Shown here in pieces: positions 35,058 to 43,516 of a stretch of DNA of 64,000 nt (the first letter of the stretch is position 1; every line of letters begins with the position of its first letter). The DNA is from JAUWQU01 sp964564285 (GTDB taxonomy: Bacteria > Planctomycetota > Phycisphaerae > SM23-33), in the NCBI GenBank assembly GCA_964564285.1, contig CAZMBZ010000001.1:12974-76973 (forward strand), given 5' to 3'. Position numbers and translations under genes: made by a program. The notes below the pieces were generated by a model. The model did no database searches. It was not told the DNA's origin and saw only the letters and a list, made by a program, of their open reading frames with translations.

Positions 35058-35695
35058 GATCTGTCCTTTCGTGGTTCAAGTCCCTTGAACATCCATCTAC
35101 TCTTTTTGCCGTGGCATCCCTGCGGGGCACCCGATATGTCGCCGCAGTCTATGCCGTGTCGATAATCAATTCTCACCGCCGAGTCATGCAGATGTGTTAC
35201 CCTAGAACGGAAGATACATAGTAATGCGATCGGTTCTGAATCTCAAGCCAATTCTCTTCACTATTGCGGCTCGGCTCAGTCCTCGACCTGTAATAAATCC
35301 TAAACCGCGCAAAAGTATAGGACCGCAAATCCGGGGTTTGCGGCAAGTAATGAGGATTTTTATACATTTGTCGATTACCACCTTGGCGGGGAGGCAAAGA
35401 TCAGTGGAGTGCTCCAAAAGGCAAAAAGGCGGCGATGGGTCGGCGAGGCGGGGACTGGATGTTCGCGATCGGGGCGTGAATCGCGGCACTGGCGAGGCGG
35501 CGGGGAAGGGGGCGGTTGGCTTGGGCTTGCAGCCCGTTTAGAAAACTGCCCTTGCTGCGAGTGGCCCGAATGTCTGCGCGTCTGCGTCAGTATAAAAAGT
35601 ACTCGACCCCGATGTTCTTCGGGACCTGCGTTTTCTTCCTTGATGCTCGACATTCTTGCTCGCTCTCGCTGGCGGACCCATTTCCAAACGGGCTG
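35058..35695. other. Intergenic region with candidate promoter for the DUF11 gene
   Basis: 638 bases without a supportable gene. On the minus strand TTGAGA (35246-35241) and TACTAT (35223-35218) are spaced by 17 bases and could drive the DUF11 gene. A 7-bp inverted repeat (35323-35329 with 35337-35343) lies upstream. The part from 35400 to 35690 has short open frames in several phases, none with a ribosome site or recognisable product. Confidence 0.4.
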
Positions 35696-36490
35696 CTAAC
35701 CGGTTATTCGCTGGAAATGCGTGTAGACGTTGAAGCGTTCGGCGCGGGCGAAGCCCACGAGAGTCAGGCCGAACTTTCGGGCAAGGTCGATCGCCAGGGC
35801 CGTGACGGCACCTCTGCCGACGACGATTGGAACACGGGCGGCGACGGCTTTGGAGACCATCTCAGCTGAGAGCCTGCCCGTGGTGAGCATGAGCTTGTCG
35901 GATGTGTCGAGTTCGTCGAGCACGGCCCGGCCCACAACCTTATCGAACGCGTTGTGTCGGCCTATGTCCTCGGCGATTATGGCCAACTCGGCGGCGCTAG
36001 CCAGGGCGCACGCGTGTACTCCGCCTGTGTTTTTCCACAGATCCATCGTTCCCTGAAACTTGCGAACCAGGGCGACGATGTCTTCGGCGTCGACGGTCAG
36101 CCCCAGAGTCAAAGGCTGGTATGCCTGCGGGTTCAACTGCGCCGACGTGCCGCCGCCGCCGCAGCCGGTGCCCCACGTCCATCGTCGTCGGATGGCGTCG
36201 AGTGCATCGGGGTCGAATCGTCCGCGGACCAGGATGGATCGGCCTGACGGGTCGATATCGACGGAGTCCAGTTCGTCACGGCTTGCGAGCGCGCCCTCGC
36301 CGCGAAGGAATCCTACGGCCAGTTCCGGCAACTGTTTTGGCAGGCAGAGCATGGCCAGGCGAAGTTCGTTGTCGTTGACGACAAGTTCGATGCGAGCTTC
36401 GGCTATGACGGCGTCTTCGCAGGCGATGAAGTGCCCTTTGGCGTACTTGCGGATCGCGCAGATGATTGTCGGTTTGCTTGGTTCGGTCAT
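35696..36490 (-). CDS. fdhD: Formate dehydrogenase accessory sulfurtransferase FdhD
   Basis: A 264-residue protein needed to sulfurate the molybdenum cofactor of formate dehydrogenase, using sulfur from IscS. Characteristic segments are ELAVGFLRGEGAL (about 56-68), the catalytic loop WGTGCGGGG with C110, GGVHACALA and IAEDIGRHNAFDKVVG, and LMLTTGRLSAEMVSKAV. The second cysteine of the usual C-x-x-C loop is not present here. Length is normal. It follows the 59-residue small gene with a 10-base gap. No formate dehydrogenase subunits are in the window, but fhs, which uses formate, is next door on the other strand. Confidence 0.93.
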   Translation of the reverse strand: MTEPSKPTIICAIRKYAKGHFIACEDAVIAEARIELVVNDNELRLAMLCLPKQLPELAVGFLRGEGALASRDELDSVDIDPSGRSILVRGRFDPDALDAIRRRWTWGTGCGGGGTSAQLNPQAYQPLTLGLTVDAEDIVALVRKFQGTMDLWKNTGGVHACALASAAELAIIAEDIGRHNAFDKVVGRAVLDELDTSDKLMLTTGRLSAEMVSKAVAARVPIVVGRGAVTALAIDLARKFGLTLVGFARAERFNVYTHFQRITG

Positions 36491-36500
36491 GGCTGAGTGC

Positions 36501-36680
36501 CTATTTGAAGCAGCCCAACTGGCATCGGCAGATGTGAATGTCCAGTTTCATGCATGCCTCACCCACGAGGGCGGGCTCGACGCCGAGGCGGTCTGCGACT
36601 TCGAAAAGTGCCTTGCATGCGGCCTTGCCATCGCGAGCGACATCGAGGACGGCTTGGCGGATCTCTTTTTGATCGGTCAT
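36501..36680 (-). CDS. Small cysteine-rich protein with C-terminal CxLGCF-type motif, upstream of fdhD
   Basis: A 59-residue frame from ATG 36680 to TAG 36501, 10 bases before fdhD. An AAAGG ribosome site is 8 bases upstream of the start. The product begins MTDQKEIRQAVLDVARDGKA and ends KLDIHICRCQLGCFK, with four cysteines, three of them in the last nine residues. The first 45 residues fit a small winged-helix-like fold (helix, turn, helix). I recall similar short proteins ending in CQLGCF near formate dehydrogenase genes in anaerobes, so a redox- or metal-linked role with FdhD is plausible. No function is established to my knowledge. Confidence 0.7.
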   Translation of the reverse strand: MTDQKEIRQAVLDVARDGKAACKALFEVADRLGVEPALVGEACMKLDIHICRCQLGCFK

Positions 36681-36985
36681 GGCAGTGCCTTTCGAGAAGG
36701 TGGTTACCCAAGACGATACGCCCGCGATCGGCGTCGATCAAGGTAAGGTTTTCCGGTTGTCGCCGGGTTCGGGTTCGCTTTATTATGCTCGGGCCGCGGT
36801 GGTGGGGGGTAAGAACCGACACAAGTTACACCAGAAAACGATTTTGTCTGGCTTGCATGATATTGTCGGTGTGTTTAGACTAGAAAAGTAGTTGGCATCG
36901 ACGGCCCGCTGGGCGATTTCGCTCGGCCAAGGGGTGCGTGGCTGCGTGAAAAATACGTGTAGTAGGTGAACAAAGGAGTTTCCTG
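36681..36985. promoter_or_regulatory. Divergent intergenic region with candidate fhs promoter
   Basis: About 305 bases between the small fdhD-linked gene and fhs. On the plus strand TTGCAT (36853-36858) and TAGACT (36876-36881) are spaced by 17 bases, giving a leader of about 100 bases before fhs. AAAGGAG sits 7 bases before the fhs start. No gene is visible here. Confidence 0.45.
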
Positions 36986-38725
36986 ATGGCCCCATCCGTC
37001 CCCTCTGACATTGACATATCCCGTGCGTCAACTCCCAGGCCGATTACCGAGGTCTCAGAGGCGGCGGGTATCGACCAGGAATTCATCGAGCCGTACGGCA
37101 GCGTCAAGGCGAAGGTTAAGCTCGGCATTCTCGACGCACTGGCCGACAGGCCAAACGGCAAGTACATCGACGTGACGGCCATTACTCCGACGCCGCTGGG
37201 CGAGGGCAAAACCACGACCAGCGTCGGCCTGACGCAGGCGCTGGGTTTGATCGGCAAGAAGGTCTTCATGTGCATTCGCCAGCCATCGATGGGTCCGACT
37301 TTCGGCATCAAGGGTGGGGCAGCCGGTGGCGGCTACAGCCAGGTCATCCCGATGGAGGAGTTCAACCTTCATCTGACCGGGGACATCCACGCGGTGAGCA
37401 TCGCCAATAATCTTCTCGCGGCCGCGATTGACGCTCGGGTGCGTCACGAGGCCCGTCCCGGCTGGGAGTCCAGGGGTCTGCCGACGCTGGATATTGATCC
37501 GGAGACCATTACGTGGAGGCGCGTCGTGGATGTCAACGACGCGACGCTACGTTTCATCGAGACCGGCCTGAGCGACAACTGGATGGACGGCCCGCAGCGC
37601 AAGACGGGCTTCGATATATCCGTGGCGTCTGAGGTGATGGCCATTCTCGCGCTTGCGACCGATGTCAAGGACATGCGAGCGCGCCTCGGGCGGATAATAG
37701 TTGCCATGAACCGCAAGGGCGACCCCGTCACGGCTGAGCAGATCGGCTGCGCGGGTGCGATGATGGTTCTGATGAAGGATGCGGTGAAGCCTAACTTGAT
37801 GCAGACCATCGAGGGCCAGCCGTCGTTCGTGCATGCCGGCCCGTTCGCGAACATCGCCCAGGGCAACAGTTCGATCATCGCCGACCGGATCGCGCTGAAG
37901 CTGGCCGATTACGTTGTCACCGAGAGCGGCTTCGGTGCGGACATCGGCATGGAGAAGTTTTTCGACATCAAGTGTCGCATCAGCGGGCTGCAGCCCGACT
38001 GCGTTGTGGTCGTCAGCACGATTCGCGCGTTGAAAATGCACGGTGGCGGGCCGAAGGTCACCCCGGGTAAGCCTTTGCAGGCGGAATACGTCCAGGAGAA
38101 CCTGGAGTTGCTGGAAAAGGGCGTCTGCAACATGGTTCGTTGCATAGAGATCGCCCGCATGTACGGCGTGCCGGTGGTGGTGGCGATAAACCAGTTCCCG
38201 ACCGATACGCCGGCGGAGTTGGAGCTTGCTCGCAAGGCGGCTGAGGAGGCGGGTGCCGAGGCCGCCGTCGTTTCGAATCACTGGGCCGAAGGTGGCAAGG
38301 GGGCGACAGCCTTGGCTGAGGCGGTTGTCGCGGCCTGCGAAAAGCCGTCGGACTTCAAGATGCTCTATCCCGACGATATGTCCATCAAGGACAAGATCGA
38401 GACCATCTGCAAGAAGGTCTACCTGGCCGGGGCAGTCGAGTATTCCCCGGAGGCCGACAAGCAGATCGCTTCGTACGAAAAGGCCGGGCTCAGCCATTTG
38501 CCGATCTGCATGGCAAAGACGCACCTGTCGCTTAGCCACGATCCTACGCTCAAGGGCGTGCCGAGCGGATTTACGGTTCCCGTACGCGAGGTCCGTGCCT
38601 CGGCCGGGGCGGGCTTCCTCTGCCCGCTGCTGGGCACGATGCGCACCATGCCCGGTCTGCCGAGCCGACCGTCTTTCCTGGATATCGACCTCGACGAGAA
38701 CGGCCAGGTCGTCGGAATGTTCTGA
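36986..38725 (+). CDS. fhs: Formate--tetrahydrofolate ligase
   Basis: A 579-residue enzyme that makes 10-formyl-tetrahydrofolate from formate, ATP and THF, feeding C1 units to purine synthesis or the methyl branch of the Wood-Ljungdahl route. The P-loop is PTPLGEGKTTT (67-77). Other family stretches are RQPSMGPTFGIKGGAAGGGY, MEEFNLHLTGDIHA, FVHAGPFANIAQGNSSIIAD and ADYVVTESGFGADIGMEKF. The C-terminus is FLDIDLDENGQVVGMF. Length is normal (550-580). The last 53 codons are repeated at 43296-43454 as a fragment, so this is the parent copy. It is transcribed toward the sulfatase gene, 62 bases away. Confidence 0.97.
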   Translation: MAPSVPSDIDISRASTPRPITEVSEAAGIDQEFIEPYGSVKAKVKLGILDALADRPNGKYIDVTAITPTPLGEGKTTTSVGLTQALGLIGKKVFMCIRQPSMGPTFGIKGGAAGGGYSQVIPMEEFNLHLTGDIHAVSIANNLLAAAIDARVRHEARPGWESRGLPTLDIDPETITWRRVVDVNDATLRFIETGLSDNWMDGPQRKTGFDISVASEVMAILALATDVKDMRARLGRIIVAMNRKGDPVTAEQIGCAGAMMVLMKDAVKPNLMQTIEGQPSFVHAGPFANIAQGNSSIIADRIALKLADYVVTESGFGADIGMEKFFDIKCRISGLQPDCVVVVSTIRALKMHGGGPKVTPGKPLQAEYVQENLELLEKGVCNMVRCIEIARMYGVPVVVAINQFPTDTPAELELARKAAEEAGAEAAVVSNHWAEGGKGATALAEAVVAACEKPSDFKMLYPDDMSIKDKIETICKKVYLAGAVEYSPEADKQIASYEKAGLSHLPICMAKTHLSLSHDPTLKGVPSGFTVPVREVRASAGAGFLCPLLGTMRTMPGLPSRPSFLDIDLDENGQVVGMF

Positions 38726-38787
38726 CCGGCGGAAAACAAGACTCACGCTCAGGAAGCGGAGGTCGCCGAGAGCGAAGGACCTGCAAT

Positions 38788-40317
38788 ATGCCTATGGGCA
38801 CTGAGTTTACTCGACGAGGGCTTCTAAGGGCGGGTATCGGTGCTTTTGCCGGCGTGGCAGCGGCGGGGGCTGGGCCTTTCAGACTGTCGGCCGCGATAGC
38901 GGCGGCAGCGAGAACCGGCGGCGCTCGCGGACCCAATATCGTGCTGATTTTGGCTGACGATCTCGGCTGGTGCGAGCTCGGCAGCTACGGTCAGAAGAAG
39001 ATCAAGACACCGAACCTCGATCGACTGGCCCGGCAGGGCATGCGTTTGACGCGCCACTACAGCGGCTCGCCGGTCTGCGCGCCTTCACGCTGCGTGCTGA
39101 TGACGGGCAAACACCCCGGGCACGCCTTCATTCGCAATAACAAGGAGGTCAAGCCCGAAGGCCAATACCCCATCCCCGACGGTGAGACTACGATTGCAGA
39201 ACTGCTCAAGCGGCGCGGCTACACCTGCGGCGCGTTCGGCAAGTGGGGGCTCGGGCCGGTCGGCTCGACGGGCGACCCGCTCAAGCAGGGCTTCGATCGG
39301 TTCTTCGGGTACAACTGCCAGCGTCACGCCCATAGTTACTATCCGGCTTACCTGTGGGACAACGACAAGCGCATCGAACTGGACAACAAGCCGCCCGCGC
39401 CAGGCCATGGGCAACTGCCCGCATCCGCTGACTTGAGCGACCCGGCCGCGTACCAGAAATACAAGGGCAATGATTACGCACCGAAGCGCATCGCCGATGA
39501 GGTGCTGGCCTTCATCAGCGAGAACCGCGAGCGGCCCTTTTTCGCTTACTATCCGACGATCATCCCGCACCTGGCCCTTCACGTCCCCGATGATGAACTC
39601 AAACCGTACATGGGCCAATGGGAGGACAAGCCCTTCGACGGGCGCGGCGGCTACACCCCGCACGCAACGCCGCGCGCCGCCTATGCAGCCATGATCAGCT
39701 ACCTGGACAAGCAGGTTGGCCGCATACTCGCACTGCTGGACAAACTGCACCTCGCGGATAACACCATCGTGGCGTTCTCATCCGACAACGGCGCCACTTA
39801 CCTGCGCGACGTGGATTACCGGTTCTTCCAGAGTGTCGGGCCGTTGCGCGGTTTGAAGGGCTCGATCTACGAAGGCGGCTTGCGCGTGCCGGCGATCGTC
39901 CGCTGGCCCGGGCGAATCAAGCCCGGCTCGATCAGTGATCGAATCACCGGCTTCGAAGACTGGATGCCCACGCTGCTTGACCTGATCGGCAAGTCGGGTC
40001 ACGTTCCCGACTGCGCCGACGGACTGAGCTTCGCGCCCACGCTGCTCGGTGAATCGCAGAAGCCCCGGCCATTCCTATACCGCGAGTTCTCCGGTTACGG
40101 AGGGCAGCAGGCCGTGTGGTTGGGGCCTTACAAGGCCGTCCGGCAGAAGCTGGGAAAAGGCCGGATCGACACCGAACTCTACAACCTAAGCGACGACATC
40201 AGCGAATCGAAGAACGTCGCCGCCGATCATCCCGAGATCGTCAAGAAGACCGAGCGGATCATGGCCGCGCAACACGAGTCGTCAAAGCTTTTTCCGATCA
40301 AGGTTCTGGATCGCTGA
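38788..40317 (+). CDS. Tat-exported arylsulfatase-family enzyme, copy 1
   Basis: A 509-residue type I sulfatase. The N-terminus carries a twin-arginine signal (TEFTRRGLLRAGIGAFAG). Metal-binding Asp57/Asp58 lie in PNIVLILADDLGW, and the active site C97-A-P-S-R101 (SGSPVCAPSRCVLMTGK) has the Cys converted to formylglycine. FGKWGLG, AYYPTIIPHLALHVP and AFSSDNGATYLRD are further family motifs. It removes sulfate esters from exported substrates, probably polysaccharides given the GH78 partner downstream. A maturase for formylglycine is not in the window. The start could also be ATG 38794. An identical copy is at 43517-45046. Confidence 0.93.
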   Translation: MPMGTEFTRRGLLRAGIGAFAGVAAAGAGPFRLSAAIAAAARTGGARGPNIVLILADDLGWCELGSYGQKKIKTPNLDRLARQGMRLTRHYSGSPVCAPSRCVLMTGKHPGHAFIRNNKEVKPEGQYPIPDGETTIAELLKRRGYTCGAFGKWGLGPVGSTGDPLKQGFDRFFGYNCQRHAHSYYPAYLWDNDKRIELDNKPPAPGHGQLPASADLSDPAAYQKYKGNDYAPKRIADEVLAFISENRERPFFAYYPTIIPHLALHVPDDELKPYMGQWEDKPFDGRGGYTPHATPRAAYAAMISYLDKQVGRILALLDKLHLADNTIVAFSSDNGATYLRDVDYRFFQSVGPLRGLKGSIYEGGLRVPAIVRWPGRIKPGSISDRITGFEDWMPTLLDLIGKSGHVPDCADGLSFAPTLLGESQKPRPFLYREFSGYGGQQAVWLGPYKAVRQKLGKGRIDTELYNLSDDISESKNVAADHPEIVKKTERIMAAQHESSKLFPIKVLDR

Positions 40318-40411
40318 ATTGCTACTTGCCGATCACGTGATCGGTTTTGGAATCGGTAGAAAGGCCCACAGTGGTCATCGACTGGAGGCTATCCGGGAAA
40401 CCCCGATTAGT

Positions 40412-43267
40412 ATGAGCATGAAAACGAACTTGATGGTCGAATTCGCCTCGGCACCGGTGGCAATCGGCACTCGAACGCCGCGTTTTTCCTGGGAAGTTCC
40501 CTTGTCTGGACGCGGCCGGCGCCAAACTGCCTACCAAATCCTTGTGGCCTCCGCGGCCGAACTGCTTGTTCCCGGCCGGGCGGACCTGTGGGACAGCGGC
40601 AAGGTCAGCTCTTCGCAGTCCGTGAACGTCACTTACGCCGGCGCGGAGTTGCCTGGCAACACGGACTTCTTCTGGAAGGTCCGGGTTTGGGACGAGGCCG
40701 ACAGTCCGGCCGGTTTCAGCCAGGTTGAACCCTTCGGCACGGCGTTTTTCGACGAAGCCGACTGGAAGGGGCAATGGATCGGACTGGGCGATCCCGACGA
40801 GCCGGTTTGCGACCACGAGGCGTTCGTGCGGGAACTGGCGGCGACACGGGTGACCAGCGGCAACAGCGCCGACGGTGTGGACTGCGAGCAGTACAAGAAA
40901 CTGGCGTCGGAAGTTGCGGCCTTGGAGCCGAACTTGCGTTCGCCGCTGCTGCGGAAGGAGTTCTCCGTCGCCGGCCCGATCAAACGGGCCCGAGCCTTTG
41001 TTTGCGGGTTGGGGCTCTACGAGTTGCGGATCAACGGGGCGAAGGTCGGCGACGACGTGCTGGTGCCGGCTCGGACGGAATTCCGCAAGCGGGCGCTCTA
41101 CGCCACCCATGACGTGACCTCGAACCTGCGGGCCGGCGAAAATGCCGTCGGACTGATTCTCGGCAACGGTTGGTTCAACGGGCAGAAGAAGTACTGGAAA
41201 TGGCAGATGCCCTGGTACGGTTCGCCGCGGGTCATTGTCCAGATCGTAATCGAACGCGAGGACGGCGTGACGCAGTGCATCGTCACCGATGGGTCCTGGC
41301 AGGGGGCTTGGGGACCCATCACGTTCAACTGCATTTACGACGGCGAGAACTACGACGCCCGGGCCGAACAGGAAGGCTGGGACGATCCCGGCTTCGACGC
41401 TTCAGCGTGGCGGCAGGTCAATGTGGTTCCCGGCCCCGGCGGTGCGCTCACACCGGCTGCACTCGAAGCGGACAAAGTGGTCGAGACCTTCAGGCCGGTC
41501 TCCATGTGGGAGAGCGGACCGGGGGTGTACGTCTACGACTTCGGACGCAACATGACCGGATGGGTGCGATTGAGAATTGTCGGCGGTGTCTCCGGCGGGA
41601 CCGTGCAACTGCGGTTCGCCGAGCGGATCCATGACAACGGCAAGCTCAACCCCGCAACCGCCGGCGGCGCCCGCCAGGCGGACAACTACACCATGAAGGG
41701 CGCTGATGAGGAATTCTACGAGCCTCGCTTCACCTACCACGGTTTCCAGTACGTGGAGTTGACCGGCTACCCCGGCACGCCGGAACTGGACACGGTGGAA
41801 GGCTGCTTCGCCCACGCCGACGTGGGGCGGATCGGCGACTTCGAGTGCGGCCACGAGTTGATCAACAAGATACACCACTGCACCGTCCAGTCCCAACTCT
41901 GCAACATCCAGATGGGCGTCGTCACCGACGACACCCAGCGTGCCGAACGCCTGGGCTGGTGCGGCGACATCTGGGCGATGGCGAACGAGTCTTACTACAA
42001 CCTTTGGATGCCCCGCATCTACGCCAAGTGGATTGACGACTGCCGCGATCAGCAGGATGAACTGGGGATGATCGGCTTTATCACCCCGCTACCGGTCCCG
42101 GACGAAGATCTGGTCTGGAGCGCGGCATTCGTGATGGTGCCGTGGATGCAGTATCTGCATTGCGGCGACGTAAGGCTTCTCCAGCAGAGCTACCCGGCCT
42201 TGCAGCGGTATATCAGCTATCTCGAAGCTACCGGGACCAGGGAAATCTCCACGTTTCCGTCGGAGGGCGATTTGGCCAACAAACTGAGGTGGCGGTGCAG
42301 CAAGGAAGACCGCTTTCCCGCCGAAGCCGACCGGGGCTACCTGCAGATTGCCAGGTTCGGCGATCACCTGGCCACCAGTGAGGGCGCGTCGGGATTCGGC
42401 AAGAATCAGCCCCTTTCGATCGCGACGGCCTTCTACTACTTCGATGTCGCCACCATGGCCCGGATCGCCGAGATTCTCGGCAGGGACGCAGACGCGGCGA
42501 GATACCACCGGCTGGCCGGGAAGATCAAGGACGCTTTCAACGAGCGTTTCTTCGACCCCAACTGGGGCTACTACGACGTGGGCTGCCAGAGCGCCCAAGC
42601 TTGGCCGCTGTCCTTTGGGATGGTTCCCGAGGAGCACCGCGAAAGGGTCTCGAACTATCTGTGCAGCAATGTGGACTTCCGTCAGCGGCGACTCACGACC
42701 GGGTACGCCGGCACGAAGTGGGCGATCCACGCCATGGCTCTGGCCGGCCGAAACGACGCCGTCTGGCACCGGGCCATCGCCACGGACTACCCGAGTTGGG
42801 GTTACATGCTGCGCGACCCCATCCGGACCACCATCACCGAAAACTGGCACGGCGCCGCCTCGCTTTGCCATACCGCATTGGGGGCGGCGATAGACGAATG
42901 GTTCTACTGGGGCCTTGCGGGCATCCAGCCGGACGAAACCGGACCCGGGTACGAGAAGATCATCTTCAAGCCGTACCTGCCCGCGGACCTGCCGTGGGCG
43001 AGGGCGTCCCTGCGCACCATGCGGGGCACAATCGTCTCGGCCTGGCGCAGGGATGGCGAGACGGCGTTCCTTACCCTCACCATCCCGGCCAACAGCACCG
43101 CGACGGTCCATATCCCGGCGGGGGACGTCGAGCAAATTACCGAGTGCGGCGTCTCATGCACCCAGGCCGAGGGCGTCGTCCTCCTGCGCTCGGAAAACGG
43201 CGAGACCGTCTTCGAGGTTGGCTCGGGAACCTATCGCTTCGCATTCCCGGCACCGAGTGTGGATTAG
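40412..43267 (+). CDS. Alpha-L-rhamnosidase, glycoside hydrolase family 78, copy 1
   Basis: A 951-residue enzyme that removes terminal alpha-L-rhamnose. The start at ATG 40412 was chosen because homology begins at MKTNLMVEFASAPVAIGTRT; an in-frame upstream extension to 40319 looks non-coding. Order: N-terminal fibronectin-like domain (FSWEVPLSGRGRRQTAYQIL), lectin-like domain (ARAFVCGLGLYELRINGAKV), beta-sandwich, (alpha/alpha)6 catalytic barrel with DDTQRAERLGWCGD and TTGYAGTKWAIHAM, and a C-terminal beta domain from PYLPADLPWARASL. No signal peptide is visible, so it may act inside the cell or periplasm by another route. It lies 95 bases after the sulfatase. Confidence 0.93.
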   Translation: MSMKTNLMVEFASAPVAIGTRTPRFSWEVPLSGRGRRQTAYQILVASAAELLVPGRADLWDSGKVSSSQSVNVTYAGAELPGNTDFFWKVRVWDEADSPAGFSQVEPFGTAFFDEADWKGQWIGLGDPDEPVCDHEAFVRELAATRVTSGNSADGVDCEQYKKLASEVAALEPNLRSPLLRKEFSVAGPIKRARAFVCGLGLYELRINGAKVGDDVLVPARTEFRKRALYATHDVTSNLRAGENAVGLILGNGWFNGQKKYWKWQMPWYGSPRVIVQIVIEREDGVTQCIVTDGSWQGAWGPITFNCIYDGENYDARAEQEGWDDPGFDASAWRQVNVVPGPGGALTPAALEADKVVETFRPVSMWESGPGVYVYDFGRNMTGWVRLRIVGGVSGGTVQLRFAERIHDNGKLNPATAGGARQADNYTMKGADEEFYEPRFTYHGFQYVELTGYPGTPELDTVEGCFAHADVGRIGDFECGHELINKIHHCTVQSQLCNIQMGVVTDDTQRAERLGWCGDIWAMANESYYNLWMPRIYAKWIDDCRDQQDELGMIGFITPLPVPDEDLVWSAAFVMVPWMQYLHCGDVRLLQQSYPALQRYISYLEATGTREISTFPSEGDLANKLRWRCSKEDRFPAEADRGYLQIARFGDHLATSEGASGFGKNQPLSIATAFYYFDVATMARIAEILGRDADAARYHRLAGKIKDAFNERFFDPNWGYYDVGCQSAQAWPLSFGMVPEEHRERVSNYLCSNVDFRQRRLTTGYAGTKWAIHAMALAGRNDAVWHRAIATDYPSWGYMLRDPIRTTITENWHGAASLCHTALGAAIDEWFYWGLAGIQPDETGPGYEKIIFKPYLPADLPWARASLRTMRGTIVSAWRRDGETAFLTLTIPANSTATVHIPAGDVEQITECGVSCTQAEGVVLLRSENGETVFEVGSGTYRFAFPAPSVD

Positions 43268-43295
43268 CCCGAAGCCCCATCAGGGCGTGCCAACT

Positions 43296-43454
43296 GGATT
43301 TACGGTTCCCGTACGCGAGGTCCGTGCCTCGGCCGGGGCGGGCTTCCTCTGCCCGCTGCTGGGCACGATGCGCACCATGCCCGGTCTGCCGAGCCGACCG
43401 TCTTTCCTGGATATCGACCTCGACGAGAACGGCCAGGTCGTCGGAATGTTCTGA
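43296..43454 (+). pseudogene. 3' fragment of fhs carried at the duplication junction
   Basis: These 159 bases are identical to 38567-38725 and encode GFTVPVREVRASAGAGFLCP through the stop codon of formate-THF ligase. The upstream 1.58 kb of fhs is absent. It is a passenger fragment that shows where the copied segment began, and it provides no function. Reading enters from unrelated sequence after the rhamnosidase stop. Confidence 0.93.
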
Positions 43455-43516
43455 CCGGCGGAAAACAAGACTCACGCTCAGGAAGCGGAGGTCGCCGAGA
43501 GCGAAGGACCTGCAAT

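Larger units (their letters stand above)
38567..43278 (+). repeat. Tandem 4.73-kb duplication, copy 1
   Basis: This stretch, from the last part of fhs through sulfatase and rhamnosidase, recurs at an offset of 4729 bases (43296-48007). In reading both copies I found one base difference, C43246 versus T47975, a silent Phe codon in the rhamnosidase. The boundary sequences share GGCGTGC. Confidence 0.93.

Noticed and set aside
36679..36891. 70-codon plus-strand frame before fhs
   Set aside because: It overlaps the start region of the small fdhD-linked gene and the fhs promoter, has no ribosome site and no recognisable product.
43279..43295. Insertion sequence or transposon as cause of the 4.73-kb duplication
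   Set aside because: No transposase, terminal inverted repeats or target duplication at either junction; only short shared sequence is present.
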